A stretch of 64,000 nucleotides of DNA from Tolumonas auensis DSM 9187 (GTDB lineage Bacteria > Pseudomonadota > Gammaproteobacteria > Enterobacterales > Aeromonadaceae), in the NCBI RefSeq assembly GCF_000023065.1, contig NC_012691.1, positions 668,501-732,500 of the forward strand. Direction: 5' to 3'. The number at the start of each line of letters is the position of its first letter. Position 1 is the stretch's first letter. The translations under genes were made by a program, and so were the position numbers. Positions 26,099 to 37,094 of this stretch are shown here, piece after piece. The notes under the pieces are model-generated. The model saw only the letters and a program-made list of their open reading frames with translations. It did not search any database and had not been told where the DNA came from.

Positions 26099-28447
26099 AT
26101 GCGTCAAATCAAAACCTGGGTACAGCTGTATGTAGACTGGATCACCCGTATCGGTATCATCCGGTTCAGTCTGCTGCTGGCCTTCTGCATTATTTCCATC
26201 GCGGTCGTCATTCAGGGCACCATTACGCTGTTGTTACGCGGGGTTGTCGATGTCGTCGATCTGGTGCGTTCCGTTTTCTTTGGTTTACTGGTGACCCCCT
26301 GGGCGGCCTATTTCCTGACGGCGGTGATTGATGAGCTGGAGGATTCCCGGCGTCGTCTGACAGACATGGTGCATAAGCTGCAGGTGATGCGGGAGCGTGA
26401 TCAGGCGTTGAACCTGCGTCTGCGGAGCAATATCAGTCAGTTAAATAATCAGATTGAAGAAACCCGGCGGGCGGAAGCGGCCAGGCTGCGCGTGCTGAGC
26501 GAGCTGGAAGCGGAAGCTATTCAGCGCGAAAAAGCGCAGAAAGAACTGGAAGAGCAGAGCGTGCTGCTACGTTCATTCCTCGACAGTTCACCCGATCTGG
26601 TGTTTTACCGCAATGAACGGGAAGAGTTTTTAAGCTGCAACAAGGCACTGGAAACCATGCTTGGGCGGGGACGCAATGAAATCATTGGCCGTACCCCTTA
26701 TGGTCTTTATGAACCGCAAATGGCGGAGCAAATCATCAGCCGTGATCGTGACGTATTCGAAACGAACCAGCCTGTGACTTATGAGTTATGGTTTCCCTAT
26801 CCGGATGGTCGCCGTGCGTGTTTTGAAATGCGTCAGGTTCCGTTTTTCGCCGCCAATGGCGAACGGCTCGGTCTGGTCGGATTTGGCCGTGATATCACCG
26901 AACATAAGCGCTATCAGGATGAGCTGGAAAAAGCCAGTCAGGATAAAACGACCTTCATTTCCACCATCAGCCACGAACTGCGCACACCACTGAATGGTGT
27001 GGTTGGTTTAAGTCATATTCTGCTGGATACCCCACTGAATGATCTGCAGCGTCAGTATCTGAATACCATTCACTTAAGTGCGGTCACGCTGGGTAATATT
27101 TTTAACGATATTATCGATCTGGATAAGATTGAACGTCGCCGGCTGAAAATTGCCAACAGTAAAATCGATCTGCGGTTGTTGCTCTCCGACCTGCAGACGC
27201 TGAGCACGTTAATGGTGGAAGCCAAAGGACTGTATCTGCATTTTGATATTGATGGCGATGTTCCGCACTGGATTGTGGCGGACGGTACCCGCCTGCGGCA
27301 AATCCTGTGGAACGTACTGAGCAATGCGGTCAAATTCACGGCTGAAGGCGGGATCACTTTTGGCGTACAGGTCTCTCCGTCAGCAGAAAATAAAGTGCAT
27401 CTGCGCTTTGATATTGAAGATACCGGTATCGGCATTCCCGAGCATGAGCAGGAAAATATCTTTGCGATGTACTATCAGGTTCCCGGGACCAGACGGGCTG
27501 TCGGCACCGGCATCGGTCTGGCAATCACCAAGCAGCTGGTGGACGCGATGGACGGTATGATCCATGTGGATAGTGAGCTGGGGCATGGTTCCTGTTTCAC
27601 GATTGAACTGGATGTGGCTGTTTTACCGGATGACCAGATTGATGAAACAGAAGAGTTACTGGCGCAGGAACTGCCGGTCTTACGAATTCTTCTGGTTGAA
27701 GATATTGCCCTGAACGTCACCGTAGCAACGGCTATGCTCAATAAACTGGGGCATCAGGTTGATGTTGCGATGTGCGGCGCCGAGGCTTTGGATAAATTCA
27801 TGCCTGATCGTTACGATCTGGTCTTGCTGGATATCCAACTGCCGGATATGACTGGGTTTGATATTGCGGATGAACTGCACCGGCGTTATCCGGAACAGCT
27901 ACCACCACTGGTCGCTCTGACCGCTAATCTGGTCAATGATCCGCGGCAGTATCGGCAACATGGAATGCAGTCCGTGATTGGCAAACCACTGGCTCTGGGC
28001 AATCTGCGTAAAACCCTGAATGAACTGTTTGTTGGTTGCGCGTTACCAATCGCGCCGGTTGTGGATACGCAGGAAAAGCATTTGCTGGATATAACCTTTC
28101 TGCAGGATTTCACCAGCGTCGTGGGTTGTGATGTGATGGCCTCCGCGATTGATCTGTTTGAACAATCCATGCCGGAATATCTGAATATACTCAGCAGCGC
28201 GCTGATGGCCAAAGATAAACAGGGCATTGTGGAAGAAGCGCATAAAATCAAAAGTGCTGCCGGGGCCGTTGGTCTGAAACGTATTTATCAGCTGGCGCAA
28301 CAGGCGCAATCGCCTGATTTGCCGGCATGGCAGGAAAATATTCACGACTGGGTGGATAGTATCAGTGCAGAGTATCAGGGGGATCTGGAACGTCTGCGTG
28401 AATGGTTGCAATTGCAACGCTCTCAGGTGGATGGTCTGCAGGGATAA
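26099..28447 (+). CDS. arcB: ArcB aerobic respiration control sensor kinase
   Basis: A 782-residue hybrid histidine kinase that senses the redox state of quinones and phosphorylates ArcA. Two N-terminal transmembrane helices (about residues 22-75) are followed by a coiled coil and leucine zipper region, then a PAS domain (near [13 protein letters not shown]). The transmitter has phospho-acceptor H292 in [11 protein letters not shown]. The receiver has D578 in [13 protein letters not shown], and the Hpt domain has H715 in [11 protein letters not shown]. All three relay residues are present. The frame is open to 26072, but ATG 26099 follows AGGATAAGG and matches the family start. Confidence 0.96.
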   Translation: MRQIKTWVQLYVDWITRIGIIRFSLLLAFCIISIAVVIQGTITLLLRGVVDVVDLVRSVFFGLLVTPWAAYFLTAVIDELEDSRRRLTDMVHKLQVMRERDQALNLRLRSNISQLNNQIEETRRAEAARLRVLSELEAEAIQREKAQKELEEQSVLLRSFLDSSPDLVFYRNEREEFLSCNKALETMLGRGRNEIIGRTPYGLYEPQMAEQIISRDRDVFETNQPVTYELWFPYPDGRRACFEMRQVPFFAANGERLGLVGFGRDITEHKRYQDELEKASQDKTTFISTISHELRTPLNGVVGLSHILLDTPLNDLQRQYLNTIHLSAVTLGNIFNDIIDLDKIERRRLKIANSKIDLRLLLSDLQTLSTLMVEAKGLYLHFDIDGDVPHWIVADGTRLRQILWNVLSNAVKFTAEGGITFGVQVSPSAENKVHLRFDIEDTGIGIPEHEQENIFAMYYQVPGTRRAVGTGIGLAITKQLVDAMDGMIHVDSELGHGSCFTIELDVAVLPDDQIDETEELLAQELPVLRILLVEDIALNVTVATAMLNKLGHQVDVAMCGAEALDKFMPDRYDLVLLDIQLPDMTGFDIADELHRRYPEQLPPLVALTANLVNDPRQYRQHGMQSVIGKPLALGNLRKTLNELFVGCALPIAPVVDTQEKHLLDITFLQDFTSVVGCDVMASAIDLFEQSMPEYLNILSSALMAKDKQGIVEEAHKIKSAAGAVGLKRIYQLAQQAQSPDLPAWQENIHDWVDSISAEYQGDLERLREWLQLQRSQVDGLQG

Positions 28448-28472
28448 CCGCCATTACTGAAGGAACCGGTTT

Positions 28473-29840
28473 ATGTTGCATTATCAGCATTTGCTTCAGC
28501 CTGAACGTTTCTATCCGGCAGAGCCGCAATCATTACTGGCGGCCACCGAGGTGGACCGGACCCGGATCGTACAGAGTGCCCCGGTCCGGCGTCTGCAGCA
28601 GAAAACGCAGGTTTTTCCGCTGGATGTAAAAGCCTCGGTCCGTAGCCGGCTGACACATTCGCTGGAAGTGCAGCAAGCCGGCCGGCAGATCATCTTCGCT
28701 ATCCGGCAGATGAAACCTTCGGACTGGCCGGAACAGGTTGTCATCAATCTGATCGAGATGTCCTGCCTGCTGCACGATGTGGGTAATCCGCCCTTTGGTC
28801 ATTTTGGCGAAGCGGTACTGCGTGAATGGTTGCATGATGAACTGGACAGTTTGTATATAGCCTCGCTGGCTACATCCGCCAGTGAGCAATGGCAAAAAAT
28901 ACTGGCACCGGATCTCTGCAGCTTTGATGGCAATGCACAGAGTCTGCGGCTGGTACACTCGCTGCAGAAGCTCAACCTGACTTTAAGCCAGTTAGCCTGC
29001 ATCATTAAATATCCGCGGGTGATTGATGAATCGGTCATCGCCACTGACAGCAAAATCGGCGTGTTTATCAGTGAGCGTCACCTGATCGCGCGTATCCGGG
29101 ATGTATTACAACTCCCTGCCGGAGTCCGCCACCCGCTGGTGTTTATCATGGAAGCGGCGGACGATATTTCTTACTGTATTGCTGATGTCGATGATGCGGT
29201 GGATCGGCATCTGCTGACGGTAGATGAAGTGATCCGGTTTCTGACGCAGCAGGTTGATGATGATACCCGCGCATATTTGCAGCCCTTGCTGGATGCCGCG
29301 TTGCTGGATGAGCAGGGATTTTTCCCACATTTACGCTATCTGCTGACCAATGACTGGGTGCAACTGGCGGCAGAATCATACTTGCAGCATAAAAAAGATA
29401 TTCTGGCAGGGCATTTCGTCGGACATCTGCTTGAACGGGAACATCCGGCGCTCAATGTGCTTAATGCGCTGAAACGACTGGCCCGCCAGTCGATATTCGG
29501 CCAGCGCGAAGTCGAAAGTCTGGAGCTCTCCGGCTATGCTGCCGTGCGGGGCGTGTTGTTAACGTACAGTGTATTGCTGGCGCTGCCGGCAGCGATTTTC
29601 CGTCAATTACTGAGCGGGGAAGGTCATCACCGGTATCAGCATGCTCTGCGTCTCTGTCACCGCTTATCGCGCCGACATGTGGTTGCCTACCAGAAAGCAA
29701 CGGAAACCCCGGATCCTTTCTTTCAGCGTCCGGCTGAACAGGAGTGGTATTACCGCGTCAGATTATTACTCGATTTTATCAGCGGCATGACAGATACCTA
29801 TGTACTGGAAGAATATCGTTTACTGAATGGCTGGGTATGA
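28473..29840 (+). CDS. dgt: deoxyguanosinetriphosphate triphosphohydrolase (dGTPase)
   Basis: A 455-residue HD-domain protein, somewhat shorter than E. coli Dgt (505). Metal ligands are H62 in SRLTHSLEV, H101-D102 in LLHDVGNPPFGHFGE, and the Asp in MEAADDISYCIADVDD. Dgt cleaves dGTP to deoxyguanosine and triphosphate. The N-terminal RRLQQKTQVF segment is also typical. It begins 25 bases after arcB with GAAGGAA nearby, so co-transcription is possible. Substrate range within dNTPs cannot be read from sequence. Confidence 0.9.
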   Translation: MLHYQHLLQPERFYPAEPQSLLAATEVDRTRIVQSAPVRRLQQKTQVFPLDVKASVRSRLTHSLEVQQAGRQIIFAIRQMKPSDWPEQVVINLIEMSCLLHDVGNPPFGHFGEAVLREWLHDELDSLYIASLATSASEQWQKILAPDLCSFDGNAQSLRLVHSLQKLNLTLSQLACIIKYPRVIDESVIATDSKIGVFISERHLIARIRDVLQLPAGVRHPLVFIMEAADDISYCIADVDDAVDRHLLTVDEVIRFLTQQVDDDTRAYLQPLLDAALLDEQGFFPHLRYLLTNDWVQLAAESYLQHKKDILAGHFVGHLLEREHPALNVLNALKRLARQSIFGQREVESLELSGYAAVRGVLLTYSVLLALPAAIFRQLLSGEGHHRYQHALRLCHRLSRRHVVAYQKATETPDPFFQRPAEQEWYYRVRLLLDFISGMTDTYVLEEYRLLNGWV

Positions 29841-29871
29841 TGTGTTGCACCGCATTGTCAGCGCAACACAT
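29840..29871. terminator. hairpin between convergent dgt and rfaH
   Basis: ATGTGTTGC and GCAACACAT form a nine-base stem around a 14-base loop, directly at the dgt stop. There is no clear T run, so it may be a weak terminator or RNA-stabilising structure. Confidence 0.45.
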
Positions 29872-29885
29872 ACAAGGGACGGGGG

Positions 29886-30389
29886 CTAACCGGTAATGCA
29901 ACGGAAGCTTTTGTTATCAAAGCTGCTGCAGATGTCCTGATTCAGTATGGACAGCAGCAGAAAAGCGCGCTGATTGCCATCCGGTTCCTGATAGATCGCC
30001 TGCAACCCCTCAAATGGTCCTTCATTAAAAATCACCATCTGGCCTGTTTTTGGTAAGCGGCTGACAACGTCTCTTGATTCATCACTGTCTTCATTGCGCA
30101 TGAGTTGATAGACAAGTTCTGCCGGTACTTTATCCCAGGTCGATCCATGTCCCACGATGTGGTGGATCCCGCGGGTAGAACGAACCTTGAGCGGTGAAAA
30201 TTCCTCTATATCCATATGCACGAACAGATAGCGGGGAAACATCGGTTCAATTTTTTCCATCGCTTTACCGCGTATGATTTTACGCGTCAGTACCAGCGGA
30301 TAATAACTATCCACCCCCTGATTGCGCAGGTGCAACTTCGCCCGTTCTTCTTCTTTCGGACGACAGTAAGCCAGATACCAGTGCTTCAT
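29886..30389 (-). CDS. rfaH: transcription antitermination protein RfaH
   Basis: A 167-residue NusG paralogue (E. coli RfaH 162) that joins RNA polymerase paused at ops sites and promotes expression of long envelope operons. The N-terminal NGN domain starts MKHWYLAYCRPKEEERAKLH and includes PMFPRYLFVHMD and STRGIHHIVGHG. The C-terminal KOW-type segment is FEGLQAIYQEPDGNQRA. The upstream open frame to 30479 is unlikely to be translated. No operon with an ops site is apparent in this window. Confidence 0.92.
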   Translation of the reverse strand: MKHWYLAYCRPKEEERAKLHLRNQGVDSYYPLVLTRKIIRGKAMEKIEPMFPRYLFVHMDIEEFSPLKVRSTRGIHHIVGHGSTWDKVPAELVYQLMRNEDSDESRDVVSRLPKTGQMVIFNEGPFEGLQAIYQEPDGNQRAFLLLSILNQDICSSFDNKSFRCITG

Positions 30390-30496
30390 GCTGGCTCCTA
30401 TTTTTATTGTGCTCTCAGGTGAACCACAGTACAGCAATCGGTCCGGAAACCAATCTTCTAATCCTATAAACCTGCTCAATCTAGCGTGCAGAAAAT

Positions 30497-30524
30497 AAAA
30501 AGGCCAACACAGGTTGGCCTTTTT
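30497..30524. terminator. terminator of arcA
   Basis: AAAAAGGCCAAC/GTTGGCCTTTTT with a four-base loop lies 25 bases past the arcA stop. Confidence 0.9.
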
Positions 30525-30548
30525 AGCTGTTAGCTTAACAAAAATTAA

Positions 30549-31280
30549 CTAAGCGTTGGTTTCTTGCTCTAAATCGGCACAGAAACGATACCCTTCACCA
30601 TGGATAGTGGTGATCAGTTCCGGGGTGTCCGGATAATCCTCAAAATGTTTACGAATACGGCGAATGGTGACATCCACAGTACGATCATGAGGCTTCAGTT
30701 CACGACCAGTCATTTTCAGCAGCAGATCAGCTCGAGTCTGGATCTGTCCCGGATTCTCACAGAAGTGCAGCAATGCACGGAATTCAGAACGCGGCAGGCG
30801 GTAGGCAACATTGGATGGATTGATCAGCGAACGGCTGTTGATATCCAGTGTCCAGCCATTGAAACGATAAGCTGATACGTTACCGGCAACGGGCTCTTCT
30901 ACCGGATCACCGCGGCGGGTGCGTCCCAGCAGGTTACGGGCACGGATAGTCAGCTCACGTGGATTGAATGGCTTGGTGATGTAGTCATCAGCGCCGATTT
31001 CCAGGCCCAGAATACGATCAACATCATTATCGCGGCCAGTCAGGAAGATCAGACCCATTTCGCCTTTTTCACGAATTTCACGTGCCAGCAGCAGGCCGTT
31101 TTTACCTGGAAGGTTAATATCCATGATCACCAGATCGACGCGCTGGTTCGCCAGGGTATGGTGCATCTCATCACCATTATTAGCCTCCAGTACATGATAG
31201 CCTTCTGCTTCAAAGATACTTTTCAGCGTATTCCGTGTAACAAGCTCGTCCTCAACGATCAAGATCTGTGGTGTTTGCAT
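30549..31280 (-). CDS. arcA: ArcA two-component response regulator
   Basis: A 243-residue OmpR-type regulator (E. coli 238), partner of ArcB encoded 2 kb away, repressing aerobic respiration genes under low oxygen. The receiver domain has the phospho-Asp D54 in [12 protein letters not shown] and the switch Lys in [10 protein letters not shown]. The winged-helix domain has [14 protein letters not shown] and [17 protein letters not shown]. The start at 31280 gives [12 protein letters not shown]; the longer open frame to 31589 would overlap the thr leader and is rejected. It is divergent from the thr operon, as in E. coli. Confidence 0.96.
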   Translation of the reverse strand: MQTPQILIVEDELVTRNTLKSIFEAEGYHVLEANNGDEMHHTLANQRVDLVIMDINLPGKNGLLLAREIREKGEMGLIFLTGRDNDVDRILGLEIGADDYITKPFNPRELTIRARNLLGRTRRGDPVEEPVAGNVSAYRFNGWTLDINSRSLINPSNVAYRLPRSEFRALLHFCENPGQIQTRADLLLKMTGRELKPHDRTVDVTIRRIRKHFEDYPDTPELITTIHGEGYRFCADLEQETNA

Positions 31281-31509
31281 GGAAATTCTCTGTGGTAAAT
31301 GAAATTGCACTGATTTTAACATATTCGCTGCATTCATATGACAGTAGATCTGTTTTTTCAATGTTATTAACAATACATGCCGATATGCATAAATGAGGTT
31401 CCGGATCCGCTGTGTGAACAACGCGAAAGCAGGGGTTGTGACAGAATTTTGTTGACAGCCATGTGCCTTATCCGGTATTGCTATGTCACTTTTTATTCGA
31501 AGTCCGATT

Positions 31510-31584
31510 ATGCTGTCTATTATTGCTACCCGCACAATTATTATCATTACCGGCACCACAATTGGTGGTACTGGCGCGGGCTGA
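31510..31584 (+). CDS. thrL: thr operon leader peptide
   Basis: A 24-codon reading frame whose product reads [20 protein letters not shown] then TGAG. It holds six Thr and seven Ile codons, the two amino acids whose tRNA charging controls the E. coli thr operon. It ends 26 bases before the attenuator hairpin. Ribosome stalling here would favour an antiterminator and allow thrABC transcription. It is too short for a routine gene search. Confidence 0.88.
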   Translation: MLSIIATRTIIIITGTTIGGTGAG

Positions 31585-31610
31585 TGCACGAATAACAGAA
31601 AAAATTCATG

Positions 31611-31643
31611 AAGCCCGTCCCCTAACCAGGTACGGGCTTTTTC
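31611..31643 (+). terminator. thr operon transcriptional attenuator
   Basis: AAGCCCGT and ACGGGCTT form an eight-base stem with a 13-base loop, followed by a T-rich stretch, between thrL and thrA. This is the expected attenuator position, 18 bases before the thrA ATG. Confidence 0.88.
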
Positions 31644-31660
31644 GTTACAGGGAGATGTAT

Positions 31661-34120
31661 ATGCGTGTTCTTAAGTTTGGTGGTTCTTCACTCGCTGATG
31701 CGGAAAGATTCCTGCGGGTTTCTGACATCGTTGTGAACAATCAGCAACAGGTTCAGGTGGCATTGGTGTTGTCCGCACCAGCCAAAGTAACTAACCTGCT
31801 GGTGGCGCTGGTTGCTCAGACCAGCAAAGGTGAAGATGCCAGTGCAACATTGGCTGAAATTGAAAGTATTTTCACTCGTCTGATCACCGGACTGAAAGCA
31901 CGTTATGCCAATTTTGCTGATGAATTGCTGATGCAGCGTTTGCAGCAGGAATTGGGTACCATCCGTAGCAAAATGCAGGGTATTCAATTACTGAATCAGT
32001 GCCCTGACAGCGTTCAGGCGTTGATCTTAAGCCGTGGTGAAGCGCTATCTATCGCTTGCATGGAACAATTGCTGCTGTCACGTGGTGAAAAGGTCACCAT
32101 GATCAATCCGGTGGAAATGCTGCTGGCGGAAGGTAATTTCCTGGAGTCGCATGTCGATATCGATGCCTCCCGTGCCCGCTTTGCCGCAAAACCTGTTAAT
32201 GAAGGCCACATTTACCTGATGGCTGGTTTTACCGGCGGTAACGCGAAAGGCGAACTGGTTCTGCTGGGTCGTAACGGTTCCGATTATTCAGCGGCGGTAT
32301 TGGCTGCCTGCGTGAATGCTGACTGCTGTGAGATCTGGACTGACGTAGATGGTGTTTACAGTTGCGATCCACGTCTGGTGCCGGATGCCGTACTGCTGAA
32401 GCGCATGTCCTATAAAGAAGCGATGGAACTGTCTTACTTTGGTGCCAAAGTGCTGCACCCGCGTACCATCGCGCCGATTGCCCGCTTCCATATTCCTTGC
32501 CTGATCAAAAACACCTTCAATCCTCAGGGTGAAGGCACCTTGATCAGTGCCGATCACGGTGATGATCAATACCCGGTCAAAGGGATCTCCGATCTGTCCG
32601 GTATCTCCATGATCAACGTCAGTGGTCCGGGCATGAAAGGCATGGTTGGTATGGCTGGCCGTATGTTTACTGCTGTATCCCGTGCTGGTGTGTCCGTGGT
32701 GTTGATCACTCAGGCTTCTTCTGAATACAGCATCAGTTTCTGTATCCATACTTATGATGCAGAAAAAGCACTGAAAGTGCTGAATCAGGAATTTGAGCTG
32801 GAATTACAGGCTAACCTGCTGGAAGAAATTGAGATCCGTCATGATCTGGCGATCCTGTCGCTGGTCGGTGATGGCATGCGTACCATGAAAGGTATCGCGG
32901 CCCGTTTCTTCACATCACTGGCTCAGGCTGCGATCAATATCGTTGCGATTTCTCAGGGTTCCAGCGAACGCTCTATCTCTGCGGTGGTTGGCAACAAAAA
33001 AGTGACCGAAGCGATCAAAGCGTGTCACCAGAACCTGTTTGGTACCCAGCAATTCATCGATATCATCCTGGTTGGTCTGGGCGGCGTTGGTGGTGCATTG
33101 CTGCAGCAAATCCGCCGTCAGCAGGCAGTACTGAGCAAGCAGGGTATCGGTCTGCGTGTAGTTGGCCTGGCTAACTCCCGTAAAATGGCCCTGTCTAAAG
33201 ACGGGCTGGATCTGAACAACTGGCAAGAAGCGTTAGAAAAAGCCACTGAGCGTTTCAATCTGCAGGCCATCAAACAGCTGGTGGATGACAGCCATCTGAT
33301 CAACCCGGTCATTGTCGATTGTACTTCTGATGAAACCATCTCTGGTCAGTATGCTGACTTCCTGGCTGCTGGTTTCCATGTGGTTACCCCGAATAAGAAA
33401 GCCAATACCAGTTCTATTCAGTACTACCGTGAACTGCGCCGTACTGCACAGGCAACCCGTCGTAAGTTCCTGTACGAAACTAACGTAGGTGCTGGCCTGC
33501 CGGTTATCGAAAACCTGCAGAATCTGATCAAAGCCGGTGATAAACTACAGGCCTTTAACGGTATTCTGTCTGGTTCATTGTCATTCATCTTTGGTAAGTT
33601 GGATGAAGGCTGCAGCTTCTCTGAAGCGACTTTGACTGCCAAAGGCAACGGTTTTACCGAGCCGGATCCGCGTGATGACTTAAGCGGTATGGACGTAGCG
33701 CGTAAGCTGCTGATCCTCGCACGTGAAGCCGGTATGCCACTGGAACTGAGCGATGTGATTGTGGAACAGGCTCTGCCACCAGGATTTGATGCCACCGGTT
33801 CTACTGACGAGTTCATCAAACGTCTGCCAGAAGCTGATGCCTGGTTCAGTGAGCGCGTTGCAGCTGCGAAAGCAGAAGGCAAAGTGCTCCGTTACGTCGG
33901 CAGCATCGAAAATGGTCAGTGCAAAGTGGCCATCAAAGAAGTGGACGAGAACGATCCGTTATACAAAGTAAAAGATGGTGAAAACGCATTGGCGTTCTTC
34001 TCTACTTACTATCAACCGATTCCTTTGGTCTTGCGCGGTTACGGTGCGGGTACTGAAGTAACAGCGGCAGGGGTCTTCGCTGATCTGCTGCGCACCCTGA
34101 ACTGGAAGCAAGAGGTATAA
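31661..34120 (+). CDS. thrA: bifunctional aspartokinase I/homoserine dehydrogenase I
   Basis: An 819-residue fusion (E. coli 820) catalysing the first and third steps from aspartate to threonine. The aspartokinase domain begins [17 protein letters not shown] and has [13 protein letters not shown]. Two ACT repeats in the middle confer threonine feedback. The homoserine dehydrogenase domain begins at the NAD(P)-binding [13 protein letters not shown] and has the catalytic segment [13 protein letters not shown]. The open frame reaches 31463 through the leader region, but the ATG at 31661 follows GGGAG and yields the exact family start. It is followed three bases later by thrB. Confidence 0.97.
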   Translation: MRVLKFGGSSLADAERFLRVSDIVVNNQQQVQVALVLSAPAKVTNLLVALVAQTSKGEDASATLAEIESIFTRLITGLKARYANFADELLMQRLQQELGTIRSKMQGIQLLNQCPDSVQALILSRGEALSIACMEQLLLSRGEKVTMINPVEMLLAEGNFLESHVDIDASRARFAAKPVNEGHIYLMAGFTGGNAKGELVLLGRNGSDYSAAVLAACVNADCCEIWTDVDGVYSCDPRLVPDAVLLKRMSYKEAMELSYFGAKVLHPRTIAPIARFHIPCLIKNTFNPQGEGTLISADHGDDQYPVKGISDLSGISMINVSGPGMKGMVGMAGRMFTAVSRAGVSVVLITQASSEYSISFCIHTYDAEKALKVLNQEFELELQANLLEEIEIRHDLAILSLVGDGMRTMKGIAARFFTSLAQAAINIVAISQGSSERSISAVVGNKKVTEAIKACHQNLFGTQQFIDIILVGLGGVGGALLQQIRRQQAVLSKQGIGLRVVGLANSRKMALSKDGLDLNNWQEALEKATERFNLQAIKQLVDDSHLINPVIVDCTSDETISGQYADFLAAGFHVVTPNKKANTSSIQYYRELRRTAQATRRKFLYETNVGAGLPVIENLQNLIKAGDKLQAFNGILSGSLSFIFGKLDEGCSFSEATLTAKGNGFTEPDPRDDLSGMDVARKLLILAREAGMPLELSDVIVEQALPPGFDATGSTDEFIKRLPEADAWFSERVAAAKAEGKVLRYVGSIENGQCKVAIKEVDENDPLYKVKDGENALAFFSTYYQPIPLVLRGYGAGTEVTAAGVFADLLRTLNWKQEV

Positions 34121-34123
34121 TTC

Positions 34124-35080
34124 ATGACCGTAGTAGCATACGCTCCGGCCTCGATTGGTAATGTCAGTGTTGGTTTTGACGTATTAGGTGCCGCACTGGC
34201 ACCTATTGATGGCGCTTTACTGGGTGACCGTGTTGAAGTAGCTGATCACGATGCACCGTTCGCTCTGAGTTGTCAGGGCCGTTTTGCCCATAAATTACCG
34301 GCGGAAGCAGAAAAGAACATCGTTTATGACTGCTATCTGGGTTATGCCGCAGCACTGAAAAAACGTGGATTAAGCATTAAACCTCTGCGCATGGTGCTGG
34401 AAAAAAACCTGCCGATTGGTTCCGGTCTGGGTTCCAGTGCTTCCAGTATTGTTGCCGCTTTGGCCGCATTGAACGCATTCCATGATTATGCGCTGGATCA
34501 GACCGAAGCATTATTGCTGATGGGCGAACTGGAAGGTCAGATCTCCGGTTCAGTTCACTATGATAACGTGGCGCCATGTTATCTGGGCGGTCTGCAGCTG
34601 ATGATCGAAGAAGAAGGCGTCATCAGTCAGTCAATCCCGACTTTTGATAGCTGGTACTGGGTTTCCTGCTATCCGGGGATCAGCATCTCCACAGCGGAAG
34701 CACGCGCCATTCTGCCGGCACAATATCGTCGCAGTGACTGCCTGACTTATGGTCGTCGTCTGGCAGCCTTTGTGCATGCCAGCCATACCGGTCAGGAAAA
34801 GCTGGCCTCAGCCATGCTGAAAGATGTCATTGCTGAACCATATCGTCAGGCACTGATTCCGAAATTTAACGAAGTACGTCAGCATGCTGCTATGTCTGGT
34901 GCACTGGCAACCGGCATCTCCGGTTCAGGCCCGACCGTATTTGTTGCTATGACTGATAAGCAACAGGCATTACGTATGAAAGATTGGCTGGAAGCTAACT
35001 TCATCCAGAATGAAGACGGTTTCTGCCATGTCTGCAAAATTGATCGTCAGGGAACACAAATTACAGGACAAGGACTATGA
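34124..35080 (+). CDS. thrB: homoserine kinase
   Basis: A 318-residue GHMP kinase phosphorylating homoserine. The ATP loop is [20 protein letters not shown], and the N-terminus [20 protein letters not shown] is typical. The C-terminal [12 protein letters not shown] is the third GHMP motif. It starts three bases after thrA and shares four bases (ATGA) with thrC. Confidence 0.97.
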   Translation: MTVVAYAPASIGNVSVGFDVLGAALAPIDGALLGDRVEVADHDAPFALSCQGRFAHKLPAEAEKNIVYDCYLGYAAALKKRGLSIKPLRMVLEKNLPIGSGLGSSASSIVAALAALNAFHDYALDQTEALLLMGELEGQISGSVHYDNVAPCYLGGLQLMIEEEGVISQSIPTFDSWYWVSCYPGISISTAEARAILPAQYRRSDCLTYGRRLAAFVHASHTGQEKLASAMLKDVIAEPYRQALIPKFNEVRQHAAMSGALATGISGSGPTVFVAMTDKQQALRMKDWLEANFIQNEDGFCHVCKIDRQGTQITGQGL

Positions 35081-36351
35081 AGCTTTACAACATCAAAGAT
35101 CATTCAGAACAGGTCAGCTTTGCTCAGGCCGTGAAACAGGGGCTGGGTCGCGGTCAGGGTCTGTTCTTCCCGGAACAGATCGCACCGTTAGCCGATGTGG
35201 ATGCGCTGCTGGACAAGCCTTTGGTTGCGCGTTCAGTTGCCATTCTGAAGCATTTGATCGGTGATGAACTGTCGCAGGAACAATTGCAGCAGATGGTTGG
35301 GACTGCTTTCTCTTTCCCGGCTCCGCTGGCGAAAGTAGCGGACAACTGCTATGCACTGGAACTGTTCCATGGTCCGACACTGGCATTCAAGGATTTTGGC
35401 GGCCGTTTCATGGCGCAATGTCTGACTGCGTTCAGTACGGGCGAGAAGATCACTATCCTGACAGCCACTTCCGGTGATACCGGTGCCGCTGTAGCGCATG
35501 CTTTCTATGGTCTGCCAAATATTGAAGTTGTGATCCTCTATCCGGAAGGCAAGATCAGCCCGCTGCAGGAAAAGCTGTTCTGCACACTGGGTGGTAATAT
35601 CCGTACTATCGCTATCAAAGGCACCTTTGATGATTGTCAGGCGATGGTAAAAAATGCATTTGATGATGAAGAGCTGAAAAAAGCGATTGGTCTGAATTCT
35701 GCAAACTCCATTAATATCAGCCGTCTGGTTGCGCAGGTCTGCTACTACTTTGAAGCGATTGCCCAGTTGCCAAAAGCACAGCGTGAACAGGCAGTGATTG
35801 CAGTTCCGTCCGGTAACTTCGGTAACCTGACCGCCGGTCTGATCGCTAAAGCTCTGGGTTTACCAGTGAAGCGTTTTATTGTTGCAACCAACGCTAACGA
35901 TACCGTGCCACGTTATCTGGCAGAAGGTACCTGGGATCCTAAAGAAACAGTGCCAACGCTGTCGAATGCGATGGATGTCAGCCGCCCGAACAACTGGCCT
36001 CGTGTTGAAGAGCTGTTCAAGGTAAAAGGCTGGGATCTGAAAGAGCTGGGTTACGCTGCACGTACGGATGAAGAAACCCGTGCCAGTCTGAAGAAACTGA
36101 ATGCTGAAGGCTATCTGTGCGAACCACACGGTGTTATCGCGTGGGATGTATTGCAATCGCAGCTGGCTGCTGATGAGACGGGTATTTTCCTGTGTACCGC
36201 TCATCCGGCGAAATTCAAAGAAAGCGTGGAAGATATTCTTCAGATCGAACTGCCGCTGCCAAAAGCACTGGCTGATCGCGCCGATCTTCCATTGTTGTCA
36301 ACCTTCATGCCGGCAGATTTCGCCAAGCTGCGTGAATACCTGATGGCTTAA
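35077..36351 (+). CDS. thrC: threonine synthase
   Basis: A 424-residue pyridoxal-phosphate enzyme that converts phosphohomoserine to threonine. The PLP lysine is K105 in [14 protein letters not shown], and SGDTGAA is the phosphate-binding loop. Its start overlaps the thrB stop (ATGA), so it is translationally coupled. It closes the thrLABC operon and is followed by a terminator. Confidence 0.97.
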   Translation: MKLYNIKDHSEQVSFAQAVKQGLGRGQGLFFPEQIAPLADVDALLDKPLVARSVAILKHLIGDELSQEQLQQMVGTAFSFPAPLAKVADNCYALELFHGPTLAFKDFGGRFMAQCLTAFSTGEKITILTATSGDTGAAVAHAFYGLPNIEVVILYPEGKISPLQEKLFCTLGGNIRTIAIKGTFDDCQAMVKNAFDDEELKKAIGLNSANSINISRLVAQVCYYFEAIAQLPKAQREQAVIAVPSGNFGNLTAGLIAKALGLPVKRFIVATNANDTVPRYLAEGTWDPKETVPTLSNAMDVSRPNNWPRVEELFKVKGWDLKELGYAARTDEETRASLKKLNAEGYLCEPHGVIAWDVLQSQLAADETGIFLCTAHPAKFKESVEDILQIELPLPKALADRADLPLLSTFMPADFAKLREYLMA

Positions 36352-36373
36352 GCTTTATTGTTGATTGTTATCC

Positions 36374-36397
36374 AAAACCCTCTCCGGAGGGTTTTTT
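36374..36397 (+). terminator. terminator of the thr operon
   Basis: AAAACCCTC-TCC-GGAGGGTTTT with seven T starts 23 bases past the thrC stop. Confidence 0.9.
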
Positions 36398-36480
36398 TGT
36401 ATCTGCACTCTCTGCGAAAACTGTAAACAAACACTGTAAACAGCGGGCAGGGGATATAAACAAGCGGGAATTGCGCGAAT

Positions 36481-36510
36481 AAAAAAGCCGGCTTCTAAAA
36501 GCCGGCTTTT
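36481..36510 (-). terminator. terminator of ptsHI-crr
   Basis: AAAAGCCGGCTT-CTA-AAGCCGGCTTTT lies about 19 bases past the crr stop. On the minus strand it is followed by a T run. Confidence 0.9.
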
Positions 36511-36528
36511 CAGCAACCTGAAAGGTTA

Positions 36529-37044
36529 TTATTTCTTGATGCGCAGTACTGGAGTTTCACCCAGAGTCACAGGACCAGACATTTTGGTCAGTGATTTCAC
36601 GTCATCCATGTTAGAAATAACAACTGGAGTCAGAGTTGATTTTGCATTGCTCTGCAGGAATGCCAGGTCGAACTCAATAATGGTATCGCCTTTCTTAACC
36701 TGCTGGCCTTCCTGCGCGATGCGGGTAAAGCCCTGGCCTTTCAGTTCTACAGTATCAATACCGAAGTGAACAAACAGTTCGATACCTGTATCTGATTCCA
36801 GAGAGAATGCGTGGTTAGTTTCGAAGATCTTGCCAATCACGCCATCGCATGGAGCAACCATCTTGTTGCCGGTTGGCTTGATAGCAATACCGTCACCGAC
36901 GATTTTCTCTGCGAAAACCACGTCCGGTACATCTTCAATCGGTACAATCTCACCAGACAACGGTGCAAAAATTTCGATACCAGCGGTATCAGTTGCACTG
37001 TTGTCAGAAGAGACCATCTTCTTCAAAAAATCAAAAAAGCCCAT
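36529..37044 (-). CDS. crr: PTS glucose-specific EIIA component
   Basis: A 171-residue phosphocarrier that passes phosphate to glucose permease and, by its phosphorylation state, regulates adenylate cyclase and non-PTS permeases. The phospho-His is H93 in LFVHFGIDTV (H90 in E. coli), with the supporting H78 in TNHAFSL. The amphipathic N-terminal helix MGFFDFLKKMV is retained. It lies 50 bases after ptsI on the same strand as the third gene of ptsHI-crr. Confidence 0.97.
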   Translation of the reverse strand: MGFFDFLKKMVSSDNSATDTAGIEIFAPLSGEIVPIEDVPDVVFAEKIVGDGIAIKPTGNKMVAPCDGVIGKIFETNHAFSLESDTGIELFVHFGIDTVELKGQGFTRIAQEGQQVKKGDTIIEFDLAFLQSNAKSTLTPVVISNMDDVKSLTKMSGPVTLGETPVLRIKK

Positions 37045-37094
37045 GGTTTAGCTCCTGAATTATAATGTTGATCAATACGATTCTATCAGACGGC

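Noticed and set aside
31463-31660. Longer thrA start at 31463 giving 885 residues
   Set aside because: It would translate through the thr leader and attenuator; ATG 31661 has a ribosome-binding site and the family N-terminus.
36420-36480. Repeated AAACACTGTAAACAG-like bases after thrC
   Set aside because: Only two short imperfect copies of CTGTAAAC; too little to call a repeat element.
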